From Nocardioides sp. Root190 (lineage in GTDB: Bacteria; Actinomycetota; Actinomycetes; Propionibacteriales; Nocardioidaceae), in assembly GCF_001428565.1 (NCBI RefSeq), contig NZ_LMIA01000001.1, positions 144,071 to 208,070 of the forward strand: a DNA stretch of 64,000 nucleotides, in the 5' to 3' direction. Shown here piece after piece: positions 40,759 to 49,459 of this stretch. How positions within the stretch are numbered: position 1 is the first letter of the stretch; each line of letters opens with the position of its first letter. A program made the position numbers and the translations under genes. The notes under the pieces are model-generated. The model was not told where the DNA came from. It saw only the letters and a program-made list of their open reading frames with translations, and made no database searches.

Positions 40759-42564
40759 GTGGCTAGAGATGCGCAGGAGTGTTCGGAGACCGGGTGTGAG
40801 CGCCCGGCTGCGTTCAGCACGCGCACCAACCCGACGTGGTGCGATGGGCACATCACCGCCATCCTCCGAACCGGTGGCCTTGAGCCACTAAAGCCGTTCG
40901 CGGGACCGAAGAAGTGGCGTCTGACTCGATGTCTGGCGTGTGGGTGCGAGGCGCATTACCGGTTCGAGTACGTGCTCGGCCAGAACAGCATCGGCATCGC
41001 AACGTGCAGGGCCTGCTTCTGGCGAAAATGGGCAGCCGGCCAGCGCGGGCTATTGGAGGAGTTCGCAGACCTGACGCCACCGTCGGTCGCGGTAGCGAAA
41101 GGGTTCGCTGAGCAGCATGGTTTCGAGTACCTGGGTCCACTGACAGACCCGTCGCTGCGTGATGACCCACACCGGACCCGTTGCTTGTCCTGCGGACGCA
41201 TCGCAGCGCAGCGGCTCGGTGACATCGGCTGGGGCTGCCAGTGCCAGACGAACCCTAGGCGGGCAGCACAGACATCGAATGTGTCCGGCAAGCGGAAGCC
41301 CGGCACGAACCTCACCAAGGACCTCCTCAAGGACTCGAAGCTGCCGGTCCTGGCGTGGTGGGACCACGAGGTCAACGACGACGCTGTCTGGAGCACGGTG
41401 ACGGCAAAGACACGCAGAGAGGTCGGATGGAAGTGCCCGGAATGCGACCTTCGGTTCACTGCCCGCATCCTCGACATGGCTGGCCACCCCAGCTGCCCGA
41501 CCTGTTCGGTCAGAAGGAAGGCCGAGAGGAAGGCCGAGTACGCACGTCTGACGATCACGCCCGTCGCGGACGTGCCCGAGCTCGCTACAGCGTGGGCTGA
41601 TGAAGCCGACCCGAGCCTGGTCACCGTCGCCGGCGGCGGCATGACGTTGCGACGGTTCCGGTGCCCTTCCGGCCACTACCCGCGTATCACTCCGCTCAGC
41701 TTCCTGCGCAGCGGGTGCCCGTCGTGTCGAGGGAACGAAACGCGCACCGCCCGCCTCGCAGCCGTCGCAGCGGACCCAACCCTGCACGCCATGAACCGCG
41801 AGATCGCATCCCAGTGGCATTTCTCGAAGAACGGCTCCCTGAAGCTCGAGACCATCTCGCCGGGCTCGCGCCGGGTCGTGTGGTGGAACAGTTGGGAGTG
41901 TGGCCATGAGTGGCAGGCCAGCCCCGCGGAACGAGAGAAGGGGCAGCGGCTGCGGTGCCCTGAGTGCCGGACCATCCTCGACTCCCTAGCTTACCACTTC
42001 CCGGAGCTAGCCGATGAGTGGTCGCCGGACAACCTGCTCACCGCGTGGCAGGTCCGCCCCAGCGGCTCAACGGCGTTCACGCCCATGTGGGTCTGCGCCA
42101 ACAAGCGCGACCACACCTGGACCGCGACCCTGTCCAGTCGAACGACCGGCTCGGGGTGCCCCGAGTGCCGCGAAGTCGGCAAGTCAAAGGTCGAGCTCGC
42201 CCACCACGAGTCTGCAGTCCGCGTTTTCGGCACCGCGTCCTCTGGGCACGCCGTTGCCGACGAGTCGTTCACCCACGGCGCCCGCTGGCTTGTAGACATC
42301 ACGACGGTCACCACCACGGGCCTCAAGATCGCGATCGAGTACGACGGCGCCTACTGGCACGCCGACAAAGCGTCCATCGACACAGCGAAGTCCGTGGACC
42401 TACTCGCCGCAGGCTGGGCGGTCGTCCGGCTCCGCGAACACCCGCTCCTGACCCTGGGCATCGACAACCCCCTGTATGTCGAACTCGTCGTCTACTCGAC
42501 AGCTCCGGACCCCGAAGGCATGATGCGCCAAGTCAAACAGTGGGCCCTAAGCGTCCACAACTGA
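40759..42564 (+). CDS. zinc-ribbon array fused to an endonuclease-like domain
   Basis: About 601 residues from the GTG at 40759; an ATG at 40678 would add 27 residues, and neither start has a strong ribosome-binding site. At least six zinc-binding units occur in sequence: CSETGCERP, CLACGCEAHYRF with TCRACFWRKW, RCLSCG with GWGCQCQ, WKCPECDLRF with SCPTC, FRCPSGHYPR with GCPSC, WECGHEW with RCPEC, and WVCANKRDHTW with GCPEC. The last four have the C-x-HxW / CPxC pattern of the probable zinc-ribbon family. The C-terminus (VDITTVTTTGLKIAIEYDGAYWHADK and DLLAAGWAVVRLREHPL) resembles the VSR/DUF559 endonuclease fold. It looks like a modular DNA-reading nuclease; the target is unknown. Confidence 0.78.
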   Translation: MARDAQECSETGCERPAAFSTRTNPTWCDGHITAILRTGGLEPLKPFAGPKKWRLTRCLACGCEAHYRFEYVLGQNSIGIATCRACFWRKWAAGQRGLLEEFADLTPPSVAVAKGFAEQHGFEYLGPLTDPSLRDDPHRTRCLSCGRIAAQRLGDIGWGCQCQTNPRRAAQTSNVSGKRKPGTNLTKDLLKDSKLPVLAWWDHEVNDDAVWSTVTAKTRREVGWKCPECDLRFTARILDMAGHPSCPTCSVRRKAERKAEYARLTITPVADVPELATAWADEADPSLVTVAGGGMTLRRFRCPSGHYPRITPLSFLRSGCPSCRGNETRTARLAAVAADPTLHAMNREIASQWHFSKNGSLKLETISPGSRRVVWWNSWECGHEWQASPAEREKGQRLRCPECRTILDSLAYHFPELADEWSPDNLLTAWQVRPSGSTAFTPMWVCANKRDHTWTATLSSRTTGSGCPECREVGKSKVELAHHESAVRVFGTASSGHAVADESFTHGARWLVDITTVTTTGLKIAIEYDGAYWHADKASIDTAKSVDLLAAGWAVVRLREHPLLTLGIDNPLYVELVVYSTAPDPEGMMRQVKQWALSVHN

Positions 42565-42872
42565 TCTGGTACGCGTGGCGTGAAGAACGAGTGGGCGTCT
42601 TCGCGGGCCGGGAAGCGCTGCGGCATTTTCTAGGCGCGCCACCTCTTGGGATTCTGTAGAGTGCAGAACCCCGAACTGTCGACACACGAGCCGCGTTGTT
42701 CCGCCGCCAATCGGCGCTTGCTTGACCTACCCACACGCGCACGTGCCTCCCGGCCGACCGGCGAGCACTCACCTGTCTGTCTGTAGTCGGACGACGTGGG
42801 CCCACCGGAGCCACAGGGCCGCTAGTTGCGTTTCGCGGCTCCGTGTCCGCGGAGCGATCTACCCTTCTCGAC

Positions 42873-44027
42873 ATGTTCCCGCCGCCGACTGGACCGGAGC
42901 TCGCCGCAGATCTAGCACGAGGGCTCGACGACATCTACTTTGCCTCCGATCCTCTCGGATACTTCACAGCTCGCATCTCCAGCCTCCTCGCCGAGCGAGT
43001 CCCCGAAGGGGCCAGAGACGAAACGTCTTCTGCTCCAGAGCCTTCGCAGTTCGAGCGGCTCCTCGGCGAGGTCGCCAAGACTTACCGCAACCCCACCCCG
43101 CAGGCGCGAAAACTGCAGACGGGGATCGACGCCTTCGCAGTTCGCCAGCACGCAGCCGAGACGCTCCTGCGGCTGACATACGTCGTTCTCCGACGGCGTT
43201 GTGGGCGCGGAAGCCCCAGTGTGTGGGCCGACGTCGAAGCCACACCCACCGGAATGGCCGACGTTTTGGACGGCATTCAGGAATGCTTCTCCAAAGATGA
43301 CAGGTGGAGCCTCTTCCGGGACCTCGTGTACCCGCCGGATGCAGCCGACAAAGACGACCCTCATGTGATCTCCGGAGTCACGACATTCGCGGAATGGTTC
43401 AACTTCTCGCTAGAACTCTTCGCAAGGGGTCCGCTTGACGTGTCCGCGGCACACAACAAGTTCAAGCACGGCCTGGGAGTGCGGGTCCGCGATGACTACC
43501 TCGTCAACTTCGCGACCGACGGTCCCGACGAGCACGGCCGTGTCGCGAAGTCTGCACTCACCGGAGCCGGTGCGGTCAACGTCTTCGACCGCATCGTCCT
43601 TCAGTTCCTCGCCTCCCCCGGCCCGCGCAAGCAAGGGCCCCCGCTGGAGAGCACCACCCTCCGAATAAGCCCCAACGTCCTCCTCGCCCAGGCAGCCCTC
43701 ATCGCACATACCTACGCCGCGATGTTCTGCGTCGCAGCCAACACCCATTTCAACACTCGCGACAGCCACCAAGACGACTGTCATGACCTAGGCGACGGGG
43801 TCCGTAGCGAGGCACCTTCCGCTGCCGCATACCCGGGCCTGTTGGTTGACGGGCCGCTCCCCGAACACATCACCAGCAGTAAGGAACTGATAGCCATGCG
43901 GCAGCCGCTGACACAGCGACGAGACGGCAGCGCAGCACGCGAGGCCGCCTTCTTCTACGCAGATGGCACTCACCAGAACTTTCGGATCACGGGGCCAGTC
44001 CTGACGGCTCGTGTAGTCGACGGGTGA
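42873..44027 (+). CDS. hypothetical protein at the right end of the island
   Basis: 384 residues from the ATG at 42873, supported by TACCCT 7 nt upstream; an in-frame GTG at 42843 would add ten residues. The stretch 42565-42872 before it contains no gene. It is mostly helical, with AARQH- and W-rich segments (TTFAEWFNFSLELFARGPLDVSAAHNKFKHGLGVRV) and a possible membrane-like patch (LLAQAALIAHTYAAMFCVAANTHF). HNKFKHG recalls proteins that carry a conserved KFKHG motif in uncharacterised families. I cannot name a domain or function. Its position beside nuclease genes makes it a defence candidate. Confidence 0.65.
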   Translation: MFPPPTGPELAADLARGLDDIYFASDPLGYFTARISSLLAERVPEGARDETSSAPEPSQFERLLGEVAKTYRNPTPQARKLQTGIDAFAVRQHAAETLLRLTYVVLRRRCGRGSPSVWADVEATPTGMADVLDGIQECFSKDDRWSLFRDLVYPPDAADKDDPHVISGVTTFAEWFNFSLELFARGPLDVSAAHNKFKHGLGVRVRDDYLVNFATDGPDEHGRVAKSALTGAGAVNVFDRIVLQFLASPGPRKQGPPLESTTLRISPNVLLAQAALIAHTYAAMFCVAANTHFNTRDSHQDDCHDLGDGVRSEAPSAAAYPGLLVDGPLPEHITSSKELIAMRQPLTQRRDGSAAREAAFFYADGTHQNFRITGPVLTARVVDG

Positions 44028-44351
44028 CGACGAGCGGCACCAGCCAGCTAGCCTCCTGAGGCGGCTTCTCCCAAACCGTGTCCGAGGTTGTCGGAACAAC
44101 ACGCGCCATTTGGGGTCGAACCCATGCACCTCGTAGACAGCCCGATGTGCGACCTCGTCTTCGCTCTGCAGCCGAGAATTCGTTGGGACGCCAGCACAGA
44201 GCAAGGGTCGTCGGCAAAGGTCAGACGGCATGGGACACGTCGCGCGTGCACGAACTGGCTTCAGGCGGCACTGTCGCCGGATGGCGTCACGATCGCAACC
44301 ACTCCTTACGGTAACGCCCGTTACCGCGGCATCTGACCATTGATCAAGGCC
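44028..44351. other. 324-nt gap between the island and the paa operon, with an 18-bp palindrome
   Basis: No supported gene. CGGTAACG-CC-CGTTACCG (44309-44326) is a perfect inverted repeat 26 nt beyond the paaG stop. It may be the end of the paa transcript, a regulatory site, or a scar of island insertion. Short open frames on both strands have no recognisable content. Confidence 0.5.
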
Positions 44352-45131
44352 TTAGCGACCCGAGAAGCTCGGCTTCTCCCGTCCCAGGAACGCACGGACT
44401 GCATCCACGTGGTCTGCGGTCTCGCCACACCGCGTCTGGGCAAGCGCCTCGGCCTCGAGAGCGTCGTCGAGTCCGAGACCTGATCCCTCGAGGATGAGGC
44501 GCTTGCTCTCAGCAAACGCCAACGTCGGACCTTGGGCGAGTTGGCGGGCAAGTGCGATCGCACGGTCGAGGACTTCGTCGCGATCGACGGTCTCGCCGGC
44601 GATTCCCCAAGCGATGCCGTCCTCGGCGCTGAACATCTGCCCGAGCAGGATCAACTCCTTGGCCCGGGCGTCTCCGACCGCGCGGGGAAGTGTGAAGGAC
44701 AGGCCGGAGTCGAAGGTGAGGCCGATCCCGGTGAATGCCGTGCCAAGCTTGGCGTCCGAGGCGAACACCCGGTAGTCGCAGGCTAGTGCGAAGCCGAGGC
44801 CCGCTCCGACGCAGGCGCCGCTGACCGCTGCGATGACGGGCTTCGGCATCGTCAACAGGTCGCGGACGATGGGCGAGTAGTGCTCGCGGACCGTCGCGAA
44901 GGCTGCCTCGGCGCCGTCGTCGAGACCGGTGCTGTGCTCGCCGAGGTCTTGGCCGACACAGAAGGCCTTCCCTCCGCCTGCGAGGACAACCGCTCGGATC
45001 TCCGGGTCCTTGGCGACCTCGGCGAGGGCGTCTCGCAGGGCCACCTTCGACTCGAGGGTGAGCGCCGGTGCGCTCATGGTGATGGTCGCGACCGCTGCGG
45101 TGCGGTCGACGAGGACGGACTGCGTTGTCAT
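44352..45131 (-). CDS. paaG: enoyl-CoA hydratase/isomerase family, PaaG (1,2-epoxyphenylacetyl-CoA isomerase)
   Basis: 259 residues. Crotonase fold: oxyanion-hole GGGKAFCVGQDL (about 52-63), then SGACVGAGLGFALACDYRV, with Gly residues and the acidic residue that shift PaaG-type enzymes towards isomerisation (TGIGLTFDSGLSFTLPR). The step opens ring-1,2-epoxyphenylacetyl-CoA to the oxepin. It is the last gene of the operon and overlaps paaI by four bases. Two crotonase genes occur here; this one is assigned PaaG and the one at 46407 PaaF by sequence and position. Confidence 0.82.
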   Translation of the reverse strand: MTTQSVLVDRTAAVATITMSAPALTLESKVALRDALAEVAKDPEIRAVVLAGGGKAFCVGQDLGEHSTGLDDGAEAAFATVREHYSPIVRDLLTMPKPVIAAVSGACVGAGLGFALACDYRVFASDAKLGTAFTGIGLTFDSGLSFTLPRAVGDARAKELILLGQMFSAEDGIAWGIAGETVDRDEVLDRAIALARQLAQGPTLAFAESKRLILEGSGLGLDDALEAEALAQTRCGETADHVDAVRAFLGREKPSFSGR

Positions 45132-45568
45132 CGTGCCTCCTCCAGGATGGGTCGCCCGAGCGACCGGCTGCGACCGCGGAACTCCGCGATCGTGGTGTCA
45201 CCACAACGGACGGTGACGTCGTAGATGCCCGAGCGGCCGCGCAGGGCGACTTCGCGGGCGTCGGCGACCAGTACGTCGCCGAGCTCGGCCGACTCCAGGA
45301 ACGTGATGTCGAACCCGGAGGCCACGGTCACCGTGCCGCGGCTGTTGCACGCGAACGCGAACGCACTGTCTGCCAGGGTCGAGATGAAACCCCCATGGCA
45401 GACGCCGTGGCCGTTGACCATCTCGCGACAGATCGTCATCGTGATCCGCGCGGTGCCCGGGCCAACGGTGTCGAGCTTCATGCCCAGCACTTGGCTGGCG
45501 TGGTCCTCGGACCACATCTGCTCGGCGCAGGCCCGCGCCAGCTTGTCGGGGTCGAGAGTGTCACTCAC
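45128..45568 (-). CDS. paaI: hydroxyphenylacetyl-CoA thioesterase PaaI
   Basis: 146 residues from the GTG at 45568, which overlaps the paaH stop (GTGA). Hotdog fold with HGVCHGGFISTLADSAFAFACNS (about 54-76), the catalytic-helix signature of PaaI thioesterases. It removes CoA from dead-end or stalled CoA thioesters of the phenylacetate pathway and so protects the CoA pool. Gene order paaH-paaI-paaG with four-base overlaps places it firmly in the pathway. Confidence 0.88.
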   Translation of the reverse strand: MSDTLDPDKLARACAEQMWSEDHASQVLGMKLDTVGPGTARITMTICREMVNGHGVCHGGFISTLADSAFAFACNSRGTVTVASGFDITFLESAELGDVLVADAREVALRGRSGIYDVTVRCGDTTIAEFRGRSRSLGRPILEEAR

Positions 45569-46410
45569 CACGAGTAGAAGCCCTGACCGGCCTTGCGGCC
45601 CAGCTCGCCCGCGGCGACCTTGTCACGCAGCACCTGCGGCGGGGCGAAGCGGGGTCCGAGCTCTCGCTCGAGGTGCTCGGCGATGTTGAGCCGGACGTCC
45701 AGGCCCACGATGTCGGTCGTCTTGAGCGGGCCGACCGGGTGGCGGTAGCCGAGCGTCATTGCGGTGTCGATGTCGGCCGCCGACGCGACGCCCTCGTCGA
45801 GCATCCGCATGGCTTCGATCGCAATGGCCACACCGAGCCGGCTGCTGGCGAAGCCCGGGGAGTCCTTCACGGTGATGGCGGTCTTGCCGAGGCCGGCGAC
45901 CCACAGCTGCGCGTCGCCGACCAGCGCGGCGTCCGTCCGGGCGCCGACGACGATCTCGACGAGATCGCTGACCGGAACCGGGTTGAAGAAGTGGAGGCCG
46001 ATGAGTCGAGTCGGGTCGGGCACACCCTGGGCGAGGAGGTCGATCGACAGGGAGCTGGTGTTGCTGCCGATGACCGCGTCGGGCGCAGCCTCCGCGATCC
46101 GGGAGAGCACCTGGAGCTTGAGGTCGATCAGTTCCGGCACCGCCTCGACGACCAGCGGACACGCAGCCAGCGCCGCAGCGTCGGTCACGACCTCAACCGT
46201 CCCCGTGATGTCGGCCCCTTTGTCGGCGGCCTTGGCGAGGCTGGCCTTGATGCGGTCCCGCGCTGCTTCCGCGGACTGGTCATCGTTCTCGATGACAATC
46301 ACCTCGGCACCGACGGCAGCGAAGGCGTGGGCGATGCCACCGCCCATCCGACCACCGCCGTACACACCGACGGTTCCGGGGACGAGCGTCTTGCTGGACG
46401 AGGTGGTCAT
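45565..46410 (-). CDS. paaH: 3-hydroxyadipyl-CoA / 3-hydroxyacyl-CoA dehydrogenase PaaH
   Basis: 281 residues from the ATG at 46410. The NAD motif GVYGGGRMGGGIAHAFAAVG (about 15-34) is standard apart from the Tyr. SNTSSLSIDLLAQ and GLHFFNPVPVSDLVEIV (with the catalytic His) are the 3-hydroxyacyl-CoA dehydrogenase signatures, and LGYRHPVGPLKTTDIVGLDV forms the C-terminal helical part. It oxidises 3-hydroxyadipyl-CoA to 3-oxoadipyl-CoA. It overlaps paaF upstream and paaI downstream by four bases each. Confidence 0.88.
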   Translation of the reverse strand: MTTSSSKTLVPGTVGVYGGGRMGGGIAHAFAAVGAEVIVIENDDQSAEAARDRIKASLAKAADKGADITGTVEVVTDAAALAACPLVVEAVPELIDLKLQVLSRIAEAAPDAVIGSNTSSLSIDLLAQGVPDPTRLIGLHFFNPVPVSDLVEIVVGARTDAALVGDAQLWVAGLGKTAITVKDSPGFASSRLGVAIAIEAMRMLDEGVASAADIDTAMTLGYRHPVGPLKTTDIVGLDVRLNIAEHLERELGPRFAPPQVLRDKVAAGELGRKAGQGFYSW

Positions 46411-47162
46411 CGCTTCTCCTGGGTCTTGTCGCGTCGTCGGTCGAGGAACGAGGTCATCCGGTCGTACTTGTCCTGGGTCTCGAAGAGCACCGCCTGCGCG
46501 ACGTCGTCGATCAGGGGATGGGCCTCGCGAGGGCTGTGGAACACCGACTTGGTGAGCCGGACGGCGAGGGGCGCCTGCGCCGCGATCTTGTCCGCGAGCT
46601 GGTGACCCGCGATCTCGAGCTGGTCGGGCTCGACGACGTCGTTGAGGAGTCGCACCTGGTGGGCTTCGTCGGCCGAGAGCACCTTCCCGGCGAGCAGCAC
46701 CTCCTTGGCGAGGGGCTCGCCGACCAGCTCCCTCAGCCGCCACGACGCGCCAGCGGCGGCGAGAATCCCCAGCCCGGGCTCAGGATTGCCGATCTTGGTC
46801 GAGGGCGTGCCGATCCGAAAGTCGCAGGCGTAGGCGAGCTCCGCGCCGCCCCCGAGGGCGTAGCCGTCGATGAGCGCGATGACGGGCATCGGGAGCTTGT
46901 GGATGCGGTCGAAGATGCCGGAGTTGATCCCCGCCAGGGCATCGGCACGGCGTCGTTCGCGGAGCTGGACGATGTCCGCTCCCGCTGCGAACGTGCCGCC
47001 GGAGCCGATGATGATCGCCACTCGGGGCTTCTGCTCGAGTCCGCTGCACGCATCGTGCAGGGCCTCGACGGTGGCGAGGTCGATGGCGTTGCGGACCTCG
47101 GGCCGGTTGAGCCTGAGAACGATTCTGTCGCCGTACTCCTCGACGACGAGCGGGGCGTTCAC
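46407..47162 (-). CDS. paaF: enoyl-CoA hydratase PaaF (2,3-dehydroadipyl-CoA hydratase)
   Basis: 251 residues from the GTG at 47162, which overlaps the thiolase stop (GTGA). Crotonase fold: RPEVRNAIDLATVEAL, GSGGTFAAGADIVQL (oxyanion hole), and LIDGYALGGGAELAYACDFRIGTPSTKIGNPEPGLGILAAAG. The last region, with both catalytic-type acidic positions, marks a true hydratase. It hydrates 2,3-dehydroadipyl-CoA to 3-hydroxyadipyl-CoA before PaaH acts. Confidence 0.83.
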   Translation of the reverse strand: MNAPLVVEEYGDRIVLRLNRPEVRNAIDLATVEALHDACSGLEQKPRVAIIIGSGGTFAAGADIVQLRERRRADALAGINSGIFDRIHKLPMPVIALIDGYALGGGAELAYACDFRIGTPSTKIGNPEPGLGILAAAGASWRLRELVGEPLAKEVLLAGKVLSADEAHQVRLLNDVVEPDQLEIAGHQLADKIAAQAPLAVRLTKSVFHSPREAHPLIDDVAQAVLFETQDKYDRMTSFLDRRRDKTQEKR

Positions 47163-48325
47163 ACCAACTCCAGCAGGAGAGCGGAACCCTGGCCGACTCC
47201 CACGCACATCGTCGCGAGACCTCGCTGGCCACCGGTGCGCTCGAGACGGTTCAGCAGGGTGAGGGTGATCCTGGTGCCGGAGCAACCCAACGGGTGACCG
47301 AGCGCGATGGCGCCGCCGTCAGCGTTCACGATCTCGTCGTCGAGGCCGAGCTCGCGGATGCAGGCGAGCGCCTGGGAGGCGAAGGCCTCGTTGAGCTCGA
47401 CAGCGTCGAGGACTCCGACGGCCCACCCTGCGCGTTCGAGGACTCGTCGAGTGGCGGGCACCGGGCCGATTCCCATGATCTCGGGCGAGACCCCTGCATT
47501 GGCTCCGGCGACGACCCGGGCTCGTGGGCGCAGGCCCTTCGCGGCGGCGTACCGCTCGCTCACGAGTACGACGGCCGCGGCGCCATCATTGAGCGAGCTG
47601 GAGTTGCCGGCGGTGATCACCCCTCCGGGTCCGTGGATCGGCCGAAGTCCGGCAAGCTTGTCGGCCGTGGTGTCGGCACGGGGACCCTCGTCCTTGGCCA
47701 TCTCACCCACCGCGACGATCTCGGCATCGAAACGGCCGTTCTTCTGGGCGTCCAGCGCGCGCTCGTGCGAACGCAGCGCGAAGGCGTCGAGCTCCTCACG
47801 GGTGAGCTTCCACTTCTCAGCCACTCGCTCCGCGGTCCGGGGCATGGTCAGCGTCGTGTCGGCGTCGAACGCGGGGTTGGTGAATCGCCAACCGATCGAG
47901 GTGTCGAAGCTCTGGCCCGGCTTGGCCCACGCGCGGCCAGGCTTCTCGGAGACCCATGGAGCGCGGGTCATGGACTCCACTCCCCCGGCGACGACGACGT
48001 CCGCGTCACCGGCGGCGATCATCTGCCGGGCCGTGGCGATCGCGGTGAGCCCCGAGGCGCAGAGCCGGTTCACGGTGAACCCGGGAATCGTGTCCGGCAG
48101 TCCGGCGAGCAGGGTCGCCATCCGAGCGACGTTGCGGTTGTCCTCGCCAGCCTGATTGGCGGCGCCGAACACGACCTCCTCGATGTCGGCCGGGTCGATG
48201 CCACTGCGCTCGACAGCGGTCCGCACCACCAGGGCAGCGAGGTCGTCAGGCCGGGTCTGCGCGAGGGCACCGCCGTAGCGTCCGATCGGCGTGCGCACAC
48301 CGTCGAGGATGAAGGCTTCAGGCAT
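47159..48325 (-). CDS. paaJ: 3-oxoadipyl-CoA thiolase PaaJ
   Basis: 388 residues from the ATG at 48325. Thiolase signatures: acyl-binding Cys in VNRLCASGLTAI (about 86-97), the GNSSSLNDGAAAVVL motif, NEAFASQA, GHPLGCSGTR, and the second active-site Cys in CVGVGQGSALLLE at the end. It cleaves 3-oxoadipyl-CoA to succinyl-CoA and acetyl-CoA and may also act on 3-oxo-5,6-dehydrosuberyl-CoA. It follows paaE by 47 nt and overlaps paaF. Confidence 0.88.
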   Translation of the reverse strand: MPEAFILDGVRTPIGRYGGALAQTRPDDLAALVVRTAVERSGIDPADIEEVVFGAANQAGEDNRNVARMATLLAGLPDTIPGFTVNRLCASGLTAIATARQMIAAGDADVVVAGGVESMTRAPWVSEKPGRAWAKPGQSFDTSIGWRFTNPAFDADTTLTMPRTAERVAEKWKLTREELDAFALRSHERALDAQKNGRFDAEIVAVGEMAKDEGPRADTTADKLAGLRPIHGPGGVITAGNSSSLNDGAAAVVLVSERYAAAKGLRPRARVVAGANAGVSPEIMGIGPVPATRRVLERAGWAVGVLDAVELNEAFASQALACIRELGLDDEIVNADGGAIALGHPLGCSGTRITLTLLNRLERTGGQRGLATMCVGVGQGSALLLELV

Positions 48326-48372
48326 GGGATCTCCTTGTTCGGTCGGCTGCCGGCGCGGGTGCCGGGTAGCCG

Positions 48373-49458
48373 TCAGGCGTCGAAGTCGACGGTGACCTGG
48401 TCGCTCACGGGGAAGGTCTGGCAGGTGAGGATGAAGTTCTGCGCGACCTCGTTGGGCTCGAGTGCGTAGTTGCGGACCATGTCCACCTCGCCGTCGCACA
48501 CCTTGGCGCGGCAGGTGCCACAGACTCCTCCCTTGCAAGCGAACGGGAGGTCGCTCCTACTCTCCTGCGCGGAGTCGAGAATGGTCTTGTCCCGCTCCAT
48601 GGCAGTCGTCGTGGAACGTCCATCGAGGACAACAGTGACCTCGGAGGTGACTCCGTCGACCACGCGATCCGCGTGACGCAACTCCGGCGGCGGCTCGTCG
48701 ACGTAGAAGAGCTCGAAGTGCACCCGTTCGGCCGGGACCCCGATCTCGGCGAGCACCTCGCGGGCCTCGGTCAGCATGCCGAAGGGCCCGCACAGCCACA
48801 CGTGGTCCATGTCCCCGGCCGGCACGAGAAGCGTCAGCAGGTCCCGGAGGCGATCGCGGTCGAGCCGGCCGGTAAACAACTCGACGTCACGCGGCTCCCG
48901 CGACAGCACGTGGACGAGGTCGAGCTGGTGGTGGTGCCCGTCCTTCAGGTCAGCCAGCTCTTCGGCGAACATCACCGAGTTGGTGGTCCGGTTGCCGTAG
49001 AGGAGCGTCACGTGGGACTCGGGATGGCTGAGAACCGTCGAGGCGATCGAGAGCATCGGGGTGATGCCCGACCCTGCGGCGATGCACAGATGCCGCCCGC
49101 CCTCCGCCGGGTTGGCGCGGAAGCTCCCACTCGGGGGCTGCACCTCGATCCGGTCGCCCGGGCGGACCTCGCGAACGAGCCAGCTCGAGAACAGGCCCTC
49201 CGGGATCTCACGGACACCGATGCGAGGTGCGGTGCCAGCCGGCGAGCAGATGGAGTAGGAGCGACGGTGCTCGACCCCGTCGATGACGCGGCGCAGCGTC
49301 AGCGCCTGTCCGGCAGCGAAGTCGAAGAGATCGCGGAGCTCGGTCGGGATGTCGAAGGTGACGGCGGCGGAGTCGTCGGTCAGCTCGTCGACGCGGGTCA
49401 CGGTCAGGGCATGGAACGCAGTCCGGGCAGCCGGGTCCGCAGTCAGTGTGGCGGTCAC
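48373..49458 (-). CDS. paaE: phenylacetyl-CoA 1,2-epoxidase reductase subunit PaaE
   Basis: 361 residues. The FAD domain has RRSYSICS (about 65-72) and the NAD(P) domain has AAGSGITPMLSIA and LLYGNRTTNSVMFAEEL with CGPFGM. The C-terminal plant-type 2Fe-2S domain has CKGGVCGTCRAKV (about 309-321) and the last ligand in ILTCQTFP. It passes electrons from NADPH to the di-iron centre of PaaA. The gene is 1 nt after paaD. Confidence 0.93.
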   Translation of the reverse strand: MTATLTADPAARTAFHALTVTRVDELTDDSAAVTFDIPTELRDLFDFAAGQALTLRRVIDGVEHRRSYSICSPAGTAPRIGVREIPEGLFSSWLVREVRPGDRIEVQPPSGSFRANPAEGGRHLCIAAGSGITPMLSIASTVLSHPESHVTLLYGNRTTNSVMFAEELADLKDGHHHQLDLVHVLSREPRDVELFTGRLDRDRLRDLLTLLVPAGDMDHVWLCGPFGMLTEAREVLAEIGVPAERVHFELFYVDEPPPELRHADRVVDGVTSEVTVVLDGRSTTTAMERDKTILDSAQESRSDLPFACKGGVCGTCRAKVCDGEVDMVRNYALEPNEVAQNFILTCQTFPVSDQVTVDFDA

Positions 49459-49459
49459 G

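Larger units (their letters stand above)
25480..44027. mobile_element. putative integrative defence island
   Basis: An integrase and excisionase-like gene at the left end are followed by genes that are almost all defence-type: a Cap4/P-loop/HEAT protein, a CBASS locus, PD-(D/E)xK, AlbA_2 and zinc-ribbon endonuclease proteins, and one IS110. The third-position usage looks less GC-biased than in the flanking metabolic genes. I found no convincing direct repeat pair as att sites and no tRNA at either end, so the right boundary is set only by the last unknown gene before the paa cluster. Confidence 0.6.

Noticed and set aside
44078..44336. Small gene(s) in the gap before paaG
   Set aside because: Overlapping short frames on both strands lack recognisable features, ribosome-binding sites or consistent codon bias.
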